Notes: a model not told the origin generated them from the letters alone. Shown: positions 51,916-59,811, numbered from the stretch's first letter. The stretch is 64,000 nucleotides of DNA from Actinomycetota bacterium (GCA_018831265.1 JAHJCO010000026.1:1-64000), one strand, 5' to 3'. A program made the numbers and translations.

Positions 51916-53079
51916 GTGGGCTTTCAGGTAGCGTCAGACGAGTCTATCAAGAACGGCGCGATCACCGACGTGTACTTCGAGCGGGTATCCGAGGCCCTGC
52001 GCCGCCGCGGCATAAACCCGTTTGTGGAGATGGAGGTGCGTGCGTCCGGCCTGCCGCTGAACTGGCAATGGGCCCTGTTCGCGGGCCTTGAGGAGGTCCT
52101 GGAGCTGGCGGAGGGGCTCGAGGCCGACCTTTTCGCCATGGAGGAGGGCGAGGTCTTCTACCCCGGTGAGCCGGTGTTGAGGATGAGCGGCCGCTACCTC
52201 GATTTCGGCGTATACGAGACGGCGGTGCTCGGGCTGATATGCCAGGCGTCGGGAATCGCGACCAACGCGGCGCGCTGCAGGATGGCTGCGGGCGAGAGGA
52301 CGCTCATCAGCTTCGGGGCCAGGAGGATGCACCCGGCGCTGGCACCGATGATAGAGCGCAACGCCTACATAGGAGGCTGCGACGGCGTGGCCGTGGTGGA
52401 GAGCGCCAGACGCCTGGGGATCGAGCCATCCGGGACCATGTCACACACCCTCATACTCTGCGCCCGCGACGAGCGGACGGCCTACGAGGCATTCGACGAG
52501 GCCATGGGGCCCGAGGTGAAGCGCATCGCGCTGATCGACACCTTCCAGGACGAGAAGTTCGGTGCCCTCTACGCGGCGGAGGTCCTGGGCGACCGTCTCT
52601 TCGGGGTCAGGCTCGATACGCCCGGTTCCAGGCGGGGCGATTTCCTGAAGATCATGCAGGAGGTACGCTGGGAACTGGACATCCGCGGTTTCGCAGACGT
52701 GGGGTTGTTCATCTCAGGCGACATCAACGAGGACAGGATACTCGAGTACAACTGCGTGGCCGACGCCTACGGGGTAGGCACGCACATCAGCAACTCGCGC
52801 GTGGTCAACTTCGCCATGGACATCGTCCAGGTCGAGCGCGTCCCGCTGGCCAAGAGGGGCAAGACCTCCGGCGTCAAGCAGGTCTGGTCCTGCCCCGACG
52901 ACGGTTGCCGGGTGATGGCGCTGGTCTCTGACGGACCCCGGGAGTGTCCCGTCTGTGGCAGGGCCATGAGCGCGTTGATGTCCGAGCGGATCCGGTCCGG
53001 GGAGATCGTATCGCCCGGACCTCCTCCCGCCGAGATACGGGCCGGGGTGCTCCGGCGCCTGTCGGGGCTCGAACTGTAG
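51916..53079 (+). CDS. Nicotinate phosphoribosyltransferase, archaeal-type with zinc knuckle
   Basis: 387 aa, makes nicotinate mononucleotide in NAD salvage. Family blocks are TDVYFERVSEALRRRGINP, SGIATNAARCRMAA, SFGARRMHPALAP and FADVGLFISGDINE. The C-terminal zinc element is CPDDGCR...CPVCG, as in Thermoplasma-type enzymes. GTG start with GATGGAGGTG. Follows the nicotinamidase by 19 bp, so both steps are made together. Confidence 0.88.
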   Translation: MGFQVASDESIKNGAITDVYFERVSEALRRRGINPFVEMEVRASGLPLNWQWALFAGLEEVLELAEGLEADLFAMEEGEVFYPGEPVLRMSGRYLDFGVYETAVLGLICQASGIATNAARCRMAAGERTLISFGARRMHPALAPMIERNAYIGGCDGVAVVESARRLGIEPSGTMSHTLILCARDERTAYEAFDEAMGPEVKRIALIDTFQDEKFGALYAAEVLGDRLFGVRLDTPGSRRGDFLKIMQEVRWELDIRGFADVGLFISGDINEDRILEYNCVADAYGVGTHISNSRVVNFAMDIVQVERVPLAKRGKTSGVKQVWSCPDDGCRVMALVSDGPRECPVCGRAMSALMSERIRSGEIVSPGPPPAEIRAGVLRRLSGLEL

Positions 53080-53080
53080 G

Positions 53081-53869
53081 GTGAAGGGCCCCCGCGAAAC
53101 CTGGCGCTTCATCGACGATGGAGCGAGGCGCGGCAAGGTAAACATGGCCCGCGACGAGGCACTGGCCTTGTGCGCCGGGCCGGCCTCCACTCCGACCTTG
53201 AGGGTCTACAGGTTCGACCCGGCCGCAGTGACACTGGGACGCTCACAGCCTTTGCCCGGCCTTATCGATCTCGGGGCCTGCCGCTCGCGCGGCGTGGAAC
53301 TGGTGAAGAGGCCGACCGGCGGGCTCGCCATACTCCACCTCGACGATTTCACCTATAGCTTTACGGCCGGCACGGAGCCCTCACCCTGGGTGAGGGAGAG
53401 CGTCTTTCAGACCGTGGCATCCGGGTTGACCGAAGCGCTGCGCCTGATGGGCATCGGGTGCCGGACCGTGAGCCACCCCGCGTCCGCCCGCCCGGACGCA
53501 ACCTGGTGCCTCGAAGGGGGCTACGGAGTGGATCTGGAGTGCGCGGGCGGCAAGATATGCGGCAGCGCGCAGCGCCTGTACCGCCGCTCCGTGCTCCAGC
53601 ACGGATCGCTGTTTCTCATCGACCGGGGGGACGTCCTGGAGGAGCTGACCGGCCCGGGTTCGCTGGCCGGGTACGGCCGGCCCGCGTCTCTTTTCGGGCA
53701 GCTCTCACGGACCGTGAGCTGGGAAGAGGTCCGCGATGCCTTCAAGCAGGGTTTCGCGGCTGCGCTTGGTATAGAGCTATCAGAGGATCGTCTCGGTGAG
53801 GAGGAGGAGAGGGTCTCGGAGGGGTTGCTGCGCGATAGGTACGGAGCCCCCGGGTGGTCCTGGCCCTGA
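53081..53869 (+). CDS. Lipoate/octanoate ligase-family protein, LipM-like octanoyltransferase
   Basis: 262 aa. KRPTGGLAILHLDDFTYSF is the substrate loop, GGKICGSAQR holds the catalytic lysine (Lys158) and LQHGSLFL follows. A cysteine at 143 lies where LipM has its acyl-thioester nucleophile, favouring octanoyl-ACP:GcvH transferase over ATP-dependent LplA. GTG start directly after the previous stop. Without lipA or GcvH in the window the assignment is tentative. Confidence 0.75.
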   Translation: MKGPRETWRFIDDGARRGKVNMARDEALALCAGPASTPTLRVYRFDPAAVTLGRSQPLPGLIDLGACRSRGVELVKRPTGGLAILHLDDFTYSFTAGTEPSPWVRESVFQTVASGLTEALRLMGIGCRTVSHPASARPDATWCLEGGYGVDLECAGGKICGSAQRLYRRSVLQHGSLFLIDRGDVLEELTGPGSLAGYGRPASLFGQLSRTVSWEEVRDAFKQGFAAALGIELSEDRLGEEEERVSEGLLRDRYGAPGWSWP

Positions 53870-53925
53870 GGAATCCCGAGGCGTAAGCTTGTGATAATAT
53901 ACATCAGAGGCGTGGAGGGGATATC

Positions 53926-54186
53926 GTGAGCGACAAGGAAGTCGAGCGCAACGTGAGGTCCTCGACCGTGGAGGGCATCCGTACGCCGGGACAGCGGCAT
54001 TTGGGCGCCGTGGGGGAGTCGCACGGCGCACCGGACCACGATCGGCGGCAGGCGGAGAAGAGCAAGAGAGACCTGCTGGAGAAGTTTCGTCGGCGGGAGC
54101 AGAAGAGGCGGCTGGATAGCGCACAAGAGGGGGAACCGGTTGAGCCAGGAAAGCCCGCCGGAGGAGACGCGGGCGACGACACCTAA
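53926..54186 (+). CDS. Small hydrophilic protein, unknown
   Basis: 86 aa, highly charged, Arg/Glu/Asp/Gly-rich with a basic helix (QAEKSKRDLLEKFRRREQKR). GTG start with GGAGGGG 5 nt upstream. No family recognised; likely disordered apart from the helix. It overlaps the next small frame by 47 bp and leads into the garA gene. Confidence 0.5.
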   Translation: MSDKEVERNVRSSTVEGIRTPGQRHLGAVGESHGAPDHDRRQAEKSKRDLLEKFRRREQKRRLDSAQEGEPVEPGKPAGGDAGDDT

Positions 54187-54358
54187 CAGGCTCTACGTGG
54201 AGTTCTCCGAGCTGTCCTCCAAGCAGAGGGGAGCGGTGATGGGGGTCCTGAAGGATGTCGGTTTCGCCCCCGGTGAGATACAGGAACTCGTGGTCGTCCT
54301 GCCCCGGGACAGTTTCCCGACCGGGACGGCGGGGACGATTAGAGACAAGCGGAAGTGA
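54140..54358 (+). CDS. Small protein upstream of garA, unknown
   Basis: 72 aa from a TTG start with GGGGGAACC upstream. The middle part (LYVEFSELSSKQRGAVMGVL) looks like a folded alpha/beta unit; the end is basic. It ends 3 bp before the FHA gene, so it is probably translated with it. No family recognised. Confidence 0.5.
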   Translation: MSQESPPEETRATTPNRLYVEFSELSSKQRGAVMGVLKDVGFAPGEIQELVVVLPRDSFPTGTAGTIRDKRK

Positions 54359-54361
54359 TCG

Positions 54362-54832
54362 ATGTTCTGTCCTGTGTGTGGTACGAACAACCCCGAAGAT
54401 GCCCTCTATTGCTCGCAGTGCGGGGCCTATCTCGGGGATGCCGGTCAGCAGGGTGAGACCACTATCACGCTGACGCCGGTCGAGGCCGAGGTTGAGCAGG
54501 AGGAGGAGATACAGGTCCCCGAGGAGGAGATGGCGGCAGGCGCGGCGATGCTGGTCGTGAAGCGCGGACCGAGCGCCGGGACGAGGTTCGTCCTGACCAA
54601 AGACATGAACACGGCGGGCAGGCATCCGGAGAGCGATATCTTCCTGGATGACATCACGGTCTCGCGCAGGCACGCGGAGATCGCCCGAAACGTGGCCGGG
54701 GAGTTCCGCATCACCGACATGGGCAGCCTGAACGGTACCTACGTCAACAAGTTGAGGGTCGAAGAGGCCGATCTCTCGAGCGGCGACGAGATACAGATCG
54801 GCAAGTTCAGGCTCATATTCTTCTGCAAGTGA
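54362..54832 (+). CDS. FHA-domain protein, GarA/OdhI-like, with N-terminal zinc ribbon
   Basis: 156 aa. A zinc ribbon (C3, C6, C17, C20) is followed by GETTITLTPVE, which resembles the ETT phospho-switch of GarA/OdhI (Thr33, Thr34), an acidic linker, and an FHA domain (about 62-156: NTAGRHPESDIFLDD, VSRRHAEI, LNGTYVNKLRV). In Mycobacterium and Corynebacterium, PknB/PknG phosphorylation of this motif controls 2-oxoglutarate metabolism. The extra ribbon is absent there. Next to ftsR, as in M. tuberculosis (Rv1827-Rv1828). Confidence 0.88.
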   Translation: MFCPVCGTNNPEDALYCSQCGAYLGDAGQQGETTITLTPVEAEVEQEEEIQVPEEEMAAGAAMLVVKRGPSAGTRFVLTKDMNTAGRHPESDIFLDDITVSRRHAEIARNVAGEFRITDMGSLNGTYVNKLRVEEADLSSGDEIQIGKFRLIFFCK

Positions 54833-54842
54833 CCCGCAGGTG

Positions 54843-54891
54843 TTGACAGCGGGCCGCATATTCAGCATATTTAAGTCTCAAGGCTAGACTT
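54843..54891 (+). promoter_or_regulatory. Promoter and candidate operator of the ftsR gene
   Basis: TTGACA (54843-54848), 17 nt, then CATATT (54866-54871). Just after it, AAGTCT-CAAGGCT-AGACTT (54873-54891) is a perfect 6-bp inverted repeat with 7-nt spacing overlapping the start of transcription. A MerR-type dimer or another repressor could bind there. Confidence 0.55.
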
Positions 54892-54922
54892 CTAGTTCAG
54901 AGTTTACTACCGGGAGCCGGTT

Positions 54923-55828
54923 ATGCCTGCTGAAGAGAAGAAGTACGGTATAGGTGAGATACAGGAAATCCTCAATAAGGAGTTCCCCGACATCACCATC
55001 AGCAAGATACGTTTTCTCGAAAAGGAAGGCCTGATAAATCCCGAGCGGACCGCGAGCGGCTACCGGAAGTACAGCAAGGCGAACATAACGCAGCTGAGCT
55101 ATATACTTAGACTTCAACGTGAGGAATATCTTCCTCTATCCGTCATAAAAAAGAAGATGCTGGACCTTAAATCCGGAAAGGTCGTGGCGGGAGACCTCAC
55201 GGTCATGTCGGGCCAGGGTACTGATCCGGCAATGATCGGGGCCGTACCCGTATCACTGGACCTGGCCCCATCCAAGACCGGTCTGGCGATCGAGACCATA
55301 CGCGAGCTGGTGGAGTACGGCATCGTGTCCGTGAGTGAGGGGCCGGAAGGCAAGTACTTCCCGGCGGAGGAGGTCAAGGTACTCGGGCTGGCGAAGCAGT
55401 TCTTCCGCTACGGGGTCGAGCCCAGGCACCTCAGGATGTTCACCCAGTTCGTGAGCCGTGAGGCCTCGTTTATCGAGCAGGTCGTCAGGCCGCAGCTTCA
55501 GCACAAGGATCCCAACACCAAGAGAAGCGCCATAAAGGACCTGGAGAACCTCATGGCGCTGTCCCAGACCTTCAATCAGGTCCTGCTCAGGAACGCGCTT
55601 GCATCCTACCTGCCGAGGCCCGCCTCGTTCGAGATGGACGAAGGGGAAGAGGAGGGGATGCCCCAGGCGACAACGAGCGCCCCGCGGCAGGCCGAGCAGC
55701 CGGGCGGCCAGGTGGGGATGACGGTTCCCTCGCCTGGGCCGGAGCAGGCGGGCGGGGTTCCACCCGCTGCGACTCCCGGCCGGCCCACCGGGCCGGAGAT
55801 GTTCCCGGAGGATTCTCCCGGGGATTGA
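54923..55828 (+). CDS. MerR-family regulator FtsR-like
   Basis: 301 aa. A MerR winged helix (IGEIQEILNKEFPDITISKI, RFLEKEGLINPERTASGYRK) and a second wHTH-like part (TGLAIETIRELVEYGIVSVS). The C-terminal ~70 residues are Pro/Gly/Gln-rich and disordered. The garA-adjacent place matches FtsR of Corynebacterium (Rv1828 of M. tuberculosis), which activates ftsZ. ATG; upstream GGGAGCCGG is a weak ribosome site. Confidence 0.88.
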   Translation: MPAEEKKYGIGEIQEILNKEFPDITISKIRFLEKEGLINPERTASGYRKYSKANITQLSYILRLQREEYLPLSVIKKKMLDLKSGKVVAGDLTVMSGQGTDPAMIGAVPVSLDLAPSKTGLAIETIRELVEYGIVSVSEGPEGKYFPAEEVKVLGLAKQFFRYGVEPRHLRMFTQFVSREASFIEQVVRPQLQHKDPNTKRSAIKDLENLMALSQTFNQVLLRNALASYLPRPASFEMDEGEEEGMPQATTSAPRQAEQPGGQVGMTVPSPGPEQAGGVPPAATPGRPTGPEMFPEDSPGD

Positions 55829-55934
55829 CGCCTTTTACGCCACGCGGGCGCCGGAGGCGGGGCCCAGAGAGCGATGATATAATCGGACTGTTGTGCTTAC
55901 CTGCTGAGACGGGGAAGCGTGAGTGAACGGCCAG

Positions 55935-56018
55935 ATGTCCGAAACTGACAAACCTGGACAACCACATAGACAGGGGCGGGAAAGCTCTCCCGGCGGGGAG
56001 GTTATCGCCTTGACCTGA
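55935..56018 (+). CDS. Candidate 27-codon leader peptide upstream of the Mg2+ operon
   Basis: ATG opens a short frame encoding MSETDKPGQPHRQG and onward to a TGA at 56016-56018, ending before the terminator. The peptide is acidic then Pro-rich at its N-terminus, as in the MgtL leader that senses Mg2+ by ribosome destabilisation. No good ribosome site precedes it. A second tiny frame (GTG 55919 to TGA 55948) overlaps. Speculative. Confidence 0.25.
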   Translation: MSETDKPGQPHRQGRESSPGGEVIALT

Positions 56019-56045
56019 TACGTGGGAGCGGGCGCGTGCTGGAAA

Positions 56046-56067
56046 GCCCTCTTCTGAGGGTTTTTTT
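56046..56067 (+). terminator. Attenuator terminator before the MgtE-like gene
   Basis: CCCTC-TTCT-GAGGG followed by seven T residues. It lies 24 bp before the ATG at 56092, too close to be the end of the previous gene alone (217 bp away), so it most likely controls read-through into the operon. Confidence 0.8.
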
Positions 56068-56091
56068 CGTGCCCGGAAAAGGGGGTGCCTG

Positions 56092-57894
56092 ATGCCGCAC
56101 CTCAGCACGATGCTGGGCAACAGGGTGGTCGATGCGACGGGCGCCGATGTCGGGCGCCTGTCGGACGTCGTCGTGGCTCCCGGGACCCGATTCCCCGTGG
56201 TGCGGGGCATCATGATCGACCAAAGACGGGCGACAACCAGGCGCCGCCTCTTCGTCCCATACGAGGACATCCGCTCACTGGAGGACCGCGAGGTCGTAAT
56301 CGATCGGATGGTGGAAGAAGCGGCCCCCCATCCAGGAGACGTCTTCCTGGCGCGAGACCTGCTGGACAAGCAGATAGTGGACATGGACGGCTACAAGATC
56401 GTCCGCGTCTCGGACATCAGGCTCTCGCGGACCGGGAGGCAGACCAGGGTCATCGGGGCGGACGTCGGCGGACTGGCGTTACTGCGGAGACTGGGCCTCG
56501 GCTCGCTGGCGGACAGGCTCTCCGGACGGGGAGCGGGATTCGGCGACTCCGTCGTGCCCTGGAACCTCGTGTCACCCGTCCAGCCGATGCCCTACGACGT
56601 CCGATTGCGCGTGCCGTACCGCGAGTACCTCGAGATACACCCCAGTGACATCGCGGACATCATAGAGCAGCTGGACGTCGACCAGAGGGCCAAGGTCCTC
56701 GCCCTCGTCGATGACCCCAAGGCCGCGGAGGTGCTTTCCCAGGTGCTGCCGGGAATGCGCCCGTCCGTGGCCGAGTCCATAAGCGACGAACGACTGTCCG
56801 ACCTGCTGGAGATAATGCCACCGGACGAGGCGGCCGACATCCTGGGCTCTCTGCCCAGGCGAAAGGCCGAGGCGCTGCTGTCCCTGATGGGGATTCGGGA
56901 GGCGTCGGTGGTCTCGGAGCTGCTAGGCTACGAGCCCCACACCGCCGGCGGAAGGATGACCACCGAGTTCGTGGCCATACCGTACTCCCTGAGCGCGGCG
57001 GAGGCTATCGATCACCTGAGGGTGATAGGGGAGGAGGCCGAGACCATCTACTACGTGTACGTGGTCGATTCGGAGGGCCACCTCTCGGGCGTGCTGTCGC
57101 TGCGGGACCTTCTTCGTGCCGGCTCCGGGAAGACGATCGGGGACCTGATGAGCCGCGACCTGATAACGTCGGAGCTCCAGGACGACCAGGAGTTGGTGGC
57201 CGACAGGCTGTCCCGGTACAACCTCCTGGCGCTGCCCGTGGTGGACGACGACCACGTCCTCAAGGGGATAGTGACCGTCGACGACGCCATAGACGTCATC
57301 CGCGAGGAGACGGGTGAGGATTACTCGCAGGTCACCGGGGTGCCGTTCGCCGGTGGGGGCACGCCGCTGGGGGGCGCGTCCGACGCACGCCGGTGGGCGG
57401 TCACCGCGATGACCTTCCTGGGGGGCATCGTGGCCACCGCGCTGTTCGGCGTCTTCAGAAGAGAGTTCGTCGCCGCGCTGGCGCTGGTCTACTTCATACC
57501 GCTGGCCTTGCGGGCCTCGCACGACGTATCGGTGTGGTCGCTCGCGGAGACCGTGGGGCTGCTTGGAGCCGGCAAGGCAAGGGGGCCGGTTGTGAGAAGG
57601 ACGTTCGCCCGCGAGTACCTGTATGCCCTGGCTGCCGCGTTGCTGATAAGCGTGCTGGGATTCACGGCAGGGCTGGTCTGGACCGGGTACAGCCGGTCCG
57701 CGCTCGCCGCCTCGGTAGGCCTTTTCGTTGGAATAAGCGCGGCGGGAGTGCTGGGAGCGCTGGTGCCGGTGGTGCTCTCACGGGTGAGGACGGACCCCGC
57801 CGTGGCGCCCGGGCGGCTGCTCGGCGTCCTGGTGATGGCGGCTTCCATGGTCTCTTTCCTGATCGTGAGCGGGCTGATGGTCGGAGCGTGGTGA
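56092..57894 (+). CDS. MgtE-like protein with two PRC barrels, MgtE_N, CBS pair and a degenerate transport domain
   Basis: 600 aa. Order: PRC barrel 1 (about 1-75), PRC barrel 2 (about 80-165), MgtE_N superhelix (about 180-280: IHPSDIADIIEQLD, MPPDEAADILGSLPRRKAEAL), CBS pair (about 285-410) and ~5 membrane helices. In MgtE channels a GGNAGxQ stretch and a TM5 aspartate line the pore. Here the matching places read IPLALRASHDVSVWS and LLGVLVMAASMVSF, so both are lost. It may sense Mg2+ without conducting it. ATG with GGGGGTG. NRAMP gene 12 bp downstream. Confidence 0.85.
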   Translation: MPHLSTMLGNRVVDATGADVGRLSDVVVAPGTRFPVVRGIMIDQRRATTRRRLFVPYEDIRSLEDREVVIDRMVEEAAPHPGDVFLARDLLDKQIVDMDGYKIVRVSDIRLSRTGRQTRVIGADVGGLALLRRLGLGSLADRLSGRGAGFGDSVVPWNLVSPVQPMPYDVRLRVPYREYLEIHPSDIADIIEQLDVDQRAKVLALVDDPKAAEVLSQVLPGMRPSVAESISDERLSDLLEIMPPDEAADILGSLPRRKAEALLSLMGIREASVVSELLGYEPHTAGGRMTTEFVAIPYSLSAAEAIDHLRVIGEEAETIYYVYVVDSEGHLSGVLSLRDLLRAGSGKTIGDLMSRDLITSELQDDQELVADRLSRYNLLALPVVDDDHVLKGIVTVDDAIDVIREETGEDYSQVTGVPFAGGGTPLGGASDARRWAVTAMTFLGGIVATALFGVFRREFVAALALVYFIPLALRASHDVSVWSLAETVGLLGAGKARGPVVRRTFAREYLYALAAALLISVLGFTAGLVWTGYSRSALAASVGLFVGISAAGVLGALVPVVLSRVRTDPAVAPGRLLGVLVMAASMVSFLIVSGLMVGAW

Positions 57895-57906
57895 CAGGGT
57901 AAGCAG

Positions 57907-59178
57907 ATGCAGAAGACAGTGAAGAGCCGCAGACTGACCAGGACCAACCTGCTGATGCTGCTGGGCGTGCTGGGGCCCGGCATCATCGTGGCCATGGTCG
58001 ACAACGACGCCGGCGGTATAACCACCTACTCGGTGGCCGGCGCGCGCTTCGGGTACTCGATCCTCTGGATACTGATCCCGACCGCGGTACTTCTCTTCAT
58101 GGTCCAGGAGATGAACGCGCGCATGGGGATCGTCACCGGCAAGGGCCTCGCCGCCCTCATACGCGAGCGCTTCTCATTCAGGCTGACCGCGGCCATCATG
58201 CTGGCGGTGCTCGTAGCCAACTTCGGCAACGCCGTATCCAACTTCGCGGGCATAGCTGCGAGCTCTCAGCTGTTCGGGTTGAACAAGTTCGTGGCCGTCC
58301 CCGTGGCGGCGGTCGGGATCTGGTTCGTCGTGCTCAAGGGGAGCTACAAGGCCGTGGAGAAGGTGTTCCTGCTGGTGAGCCTCGTCTACGTCGCCTACAT
58401 CATCTCGGCATTCCTCGCACACCCCGACTGGTCCGAGGTCGCCCGCGGAGCATTCGTGCCCAGCGGGCAGTTGAACGCCGCCTACGCGGTGATGGTGGTG
58501 ACCCTGGTGGGGACCACCATCGCGCCCTGGATGCAGTTCTACCAGCAGGCCTCGGTTGTGGACAAGGGGCTCAAGTCGGACCAGCTCTGGTTCGAGAGGA
58601 TCGACACCGGGATAGGGACGGTGCTTCTGACCGTGGCCGCCGCGGCCATCGTGATCTGCTGCGCGGCCGCGTTCTTCAACAAGCCGGGGGTCGGCGCGAC
58701 GCAGATAACCTCGGCAGAGCAGGCCGCCCAGGCGCTGGCGCCGGTCGCGGGCAAGTACGCCTCCTACCTGTTCGCCTTCGGCCTGCTCTGCGCTTCCATC
58801 TTCGCGGCGTCGATCCTGCCGCTCTCCACGGCCTACACCGTGTGCGAAGCGTTCGGCTGGGAGGCGGGAATCGATCGGACCTTCGCCGAGGCGCCGCGCT
58901 TCTACGGTGTCTACACCGCGTTCATCGCCGGGGGAGCCGCGTTCATCCTGGTACCGGGAATGCCGCTGATCACGGTGATGCTGCTGTCACAGACAGCGAA
59001 CGGGCTGCTTCTGCCGGTGGTGCTGACATGCATGCTCAAGGTCATCAGGGACAGGGATATCATGGGCGACCACGTCAACGGGGACGTCTACAATACGATC
59101 GCCTGGGCGGCGGTGGCGGTGCTCTACGTGCTGGATATCTGGCTGGTAGCCGCGACCTTGCTCGGGGCGGGGAGATGA
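57907..59178 (+). CDS. NRAMP-related Mg2+ transporter (NRMT-like, SLC11 family)
   Basis: 423 aa, about 11 membrane helices. The TM1 DPGN metal motif of NRAMP is replaced by DNDAG (residues 32-36, in VDNDAGGITTYS). The TM6 MPH motif is replaced by APW (206-208), removing the methionine that selects Mn2+/Fe2+. Loss of that methionine is the hallmark of NRAMP-related Mg2+ transporters described from Actinobacteria such as Eggerthella. Co-transcribed with the MgtE-like gene and a PRC protein. Confidence 0.88.
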   Translation: MQKTVKSRRLTRTNLLMLLGVLGPGIIVAMVDNDAGGITTYSVAGARFGYSILWILIPTAVLLFMVQEMNARMGIVTGKGLAALIRERFSFRLTAAIMLAVLVANFGNAVSNFAGIAASSQLFGLNKFVAVPVAAVGIWFVVLKGSYKAVEKVFLLVSLVYVAYIISAFLAHPDWSEVARGAFVPSGQLNAAYAVMVVTLVGTTIAPWMQFYQQASVVDKGLKSDQLWFERIDTGIGTVLLTVAAAAIVICCAAAFFNKPGVGATQITSAEQAAQALAPVAGKYASYLFAFGLLCASIFAASILPLSTAYTVCEAFGWEAGIDRTFAEAPRFYGVYTAFIAGGAAFILVPGMPLITVMLLSQTANGLLLPVVLTCMLKVIRDRDIMGDHVNGDVYNTIAWAAVAVLYVLDIWLVAATLLGAGR

Positions 59179-59191
59179 CAGGAGGCCGGCA

Positions 59192-59782
59192 TTGGATCCA
59201 GTAGAACCGATCGGGCTTCGACAGATATTGAAGCTCAAGGTGTTCGACTCCGACGGCAAGCACATAGGGCACGTCCAGGACCTGGCCATCGAGCGCCGAC
59301 TGGATGTACCGCGGGCGTGCTGCCTGGGAGTACACATGCTGTGGACGGACCACGTCGGGGATGTGAAGCTGGTGCGGAGGGTGGAGGACATTGTGGTACT
59401 GGTACCCTGGAGCCAGGTCGCCCGGTTCGACGAGGACGAGTTCGCCCTGGCCTCCGAGCACCTCGCGTTGCCGGTCGAGAGCGCGGGCGGGCGCTGGCTC
59501 CTGCGAGGGGACGTGTTGAACAAACAGATGGTCGATCCCCACGGAAACCGCATCCAGCGTGTCGACGACGTCCTGCTGGGCGCGTATGAAGGCGGCTTGC
59601 GAGTGGTGGGGCTCGAGGTGAGCAAGGGCCTGATGATAACCAGCTCGACCATGAGGCGCTACGTGGCCGTGCTGAGAAGGAAGCACTTCAGCAGGCAGGA
59701 TTCCGACGTCATCCCCTGGGAGGCCGTCTCCCGCATCGAGGAGGACGCCATAGTGCTGGGCGAGGAGGTCCGGCTTGGCTGA
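59192..59782 (+). CDS. Double PRC-barrel protein
   Basis: 196 aa. Two PRC units (about 8-85: LRQILKLKVFDSDGKHIGHV; about 100-190: LLRGDVLNKQMVDPHGNRI). The second resembles the N-terminal barrels of the MgtE-like protein (LARDLLDKQIVDMDGYKIV). Soluble, with no membrane helix. TTG start with AGGAGG 6 nt upstream, 13 bp after the transporter. It probably pairs with the MgtE-like protein as part of the Mg2+ module. Confidence 0.8.
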   Translation: MDPVEPIGLRQILKLKVFDSDGKHIGHVQDLAIERRLDVPRACCLGVHMLWTDHVGDVKLVRRVEDIVVLVPWSQVARFDEDEFALASEHLALPVESAGGRWLLRGDVLNKQMVDPHGNRIQRVDDVLLGAYEGGLRVVGLEVSKGLMITSSTMRRYVAVLRRKHFSRQDSDVIPWEAVSRIEEDAIVLGEEVRLG

Positions 59783-59811
59783 GTATGAGTGCACCGCGCG
59801 GGGCCGTGCCG

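Larger units (their letters stand above)
55878..56067 (+). promoter_or_regulatory. Attenuated leader of the MgtE-like/NRMT operon
   Basis: A perfect TATAAT (55878-55883) starts a ~200-nt leader. Paired segments include TGTCC/GGACA (55936-55961) and CGGGA/TCCCG (55977-55992). A terminator hairpin (56046-56067) ends 24 bp before the first gene. This is the plan of a riboswitch or leader-peptide attenuator. I could not match it to the M-box, yybP-ykoY or ydaO consensus by eye. Confidence 0.6.

Noticed and set aside
55889-56091. Reading the Mg2+-operon leader as a TPP, M-box, yybP-ykoY or ydaO riboswitch
   Set aside because: Short matches (GCTGAGA, ACCTGAT, AAAGCTC, CCGAA) occur but not in the required order or spacing. 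The class is left open.
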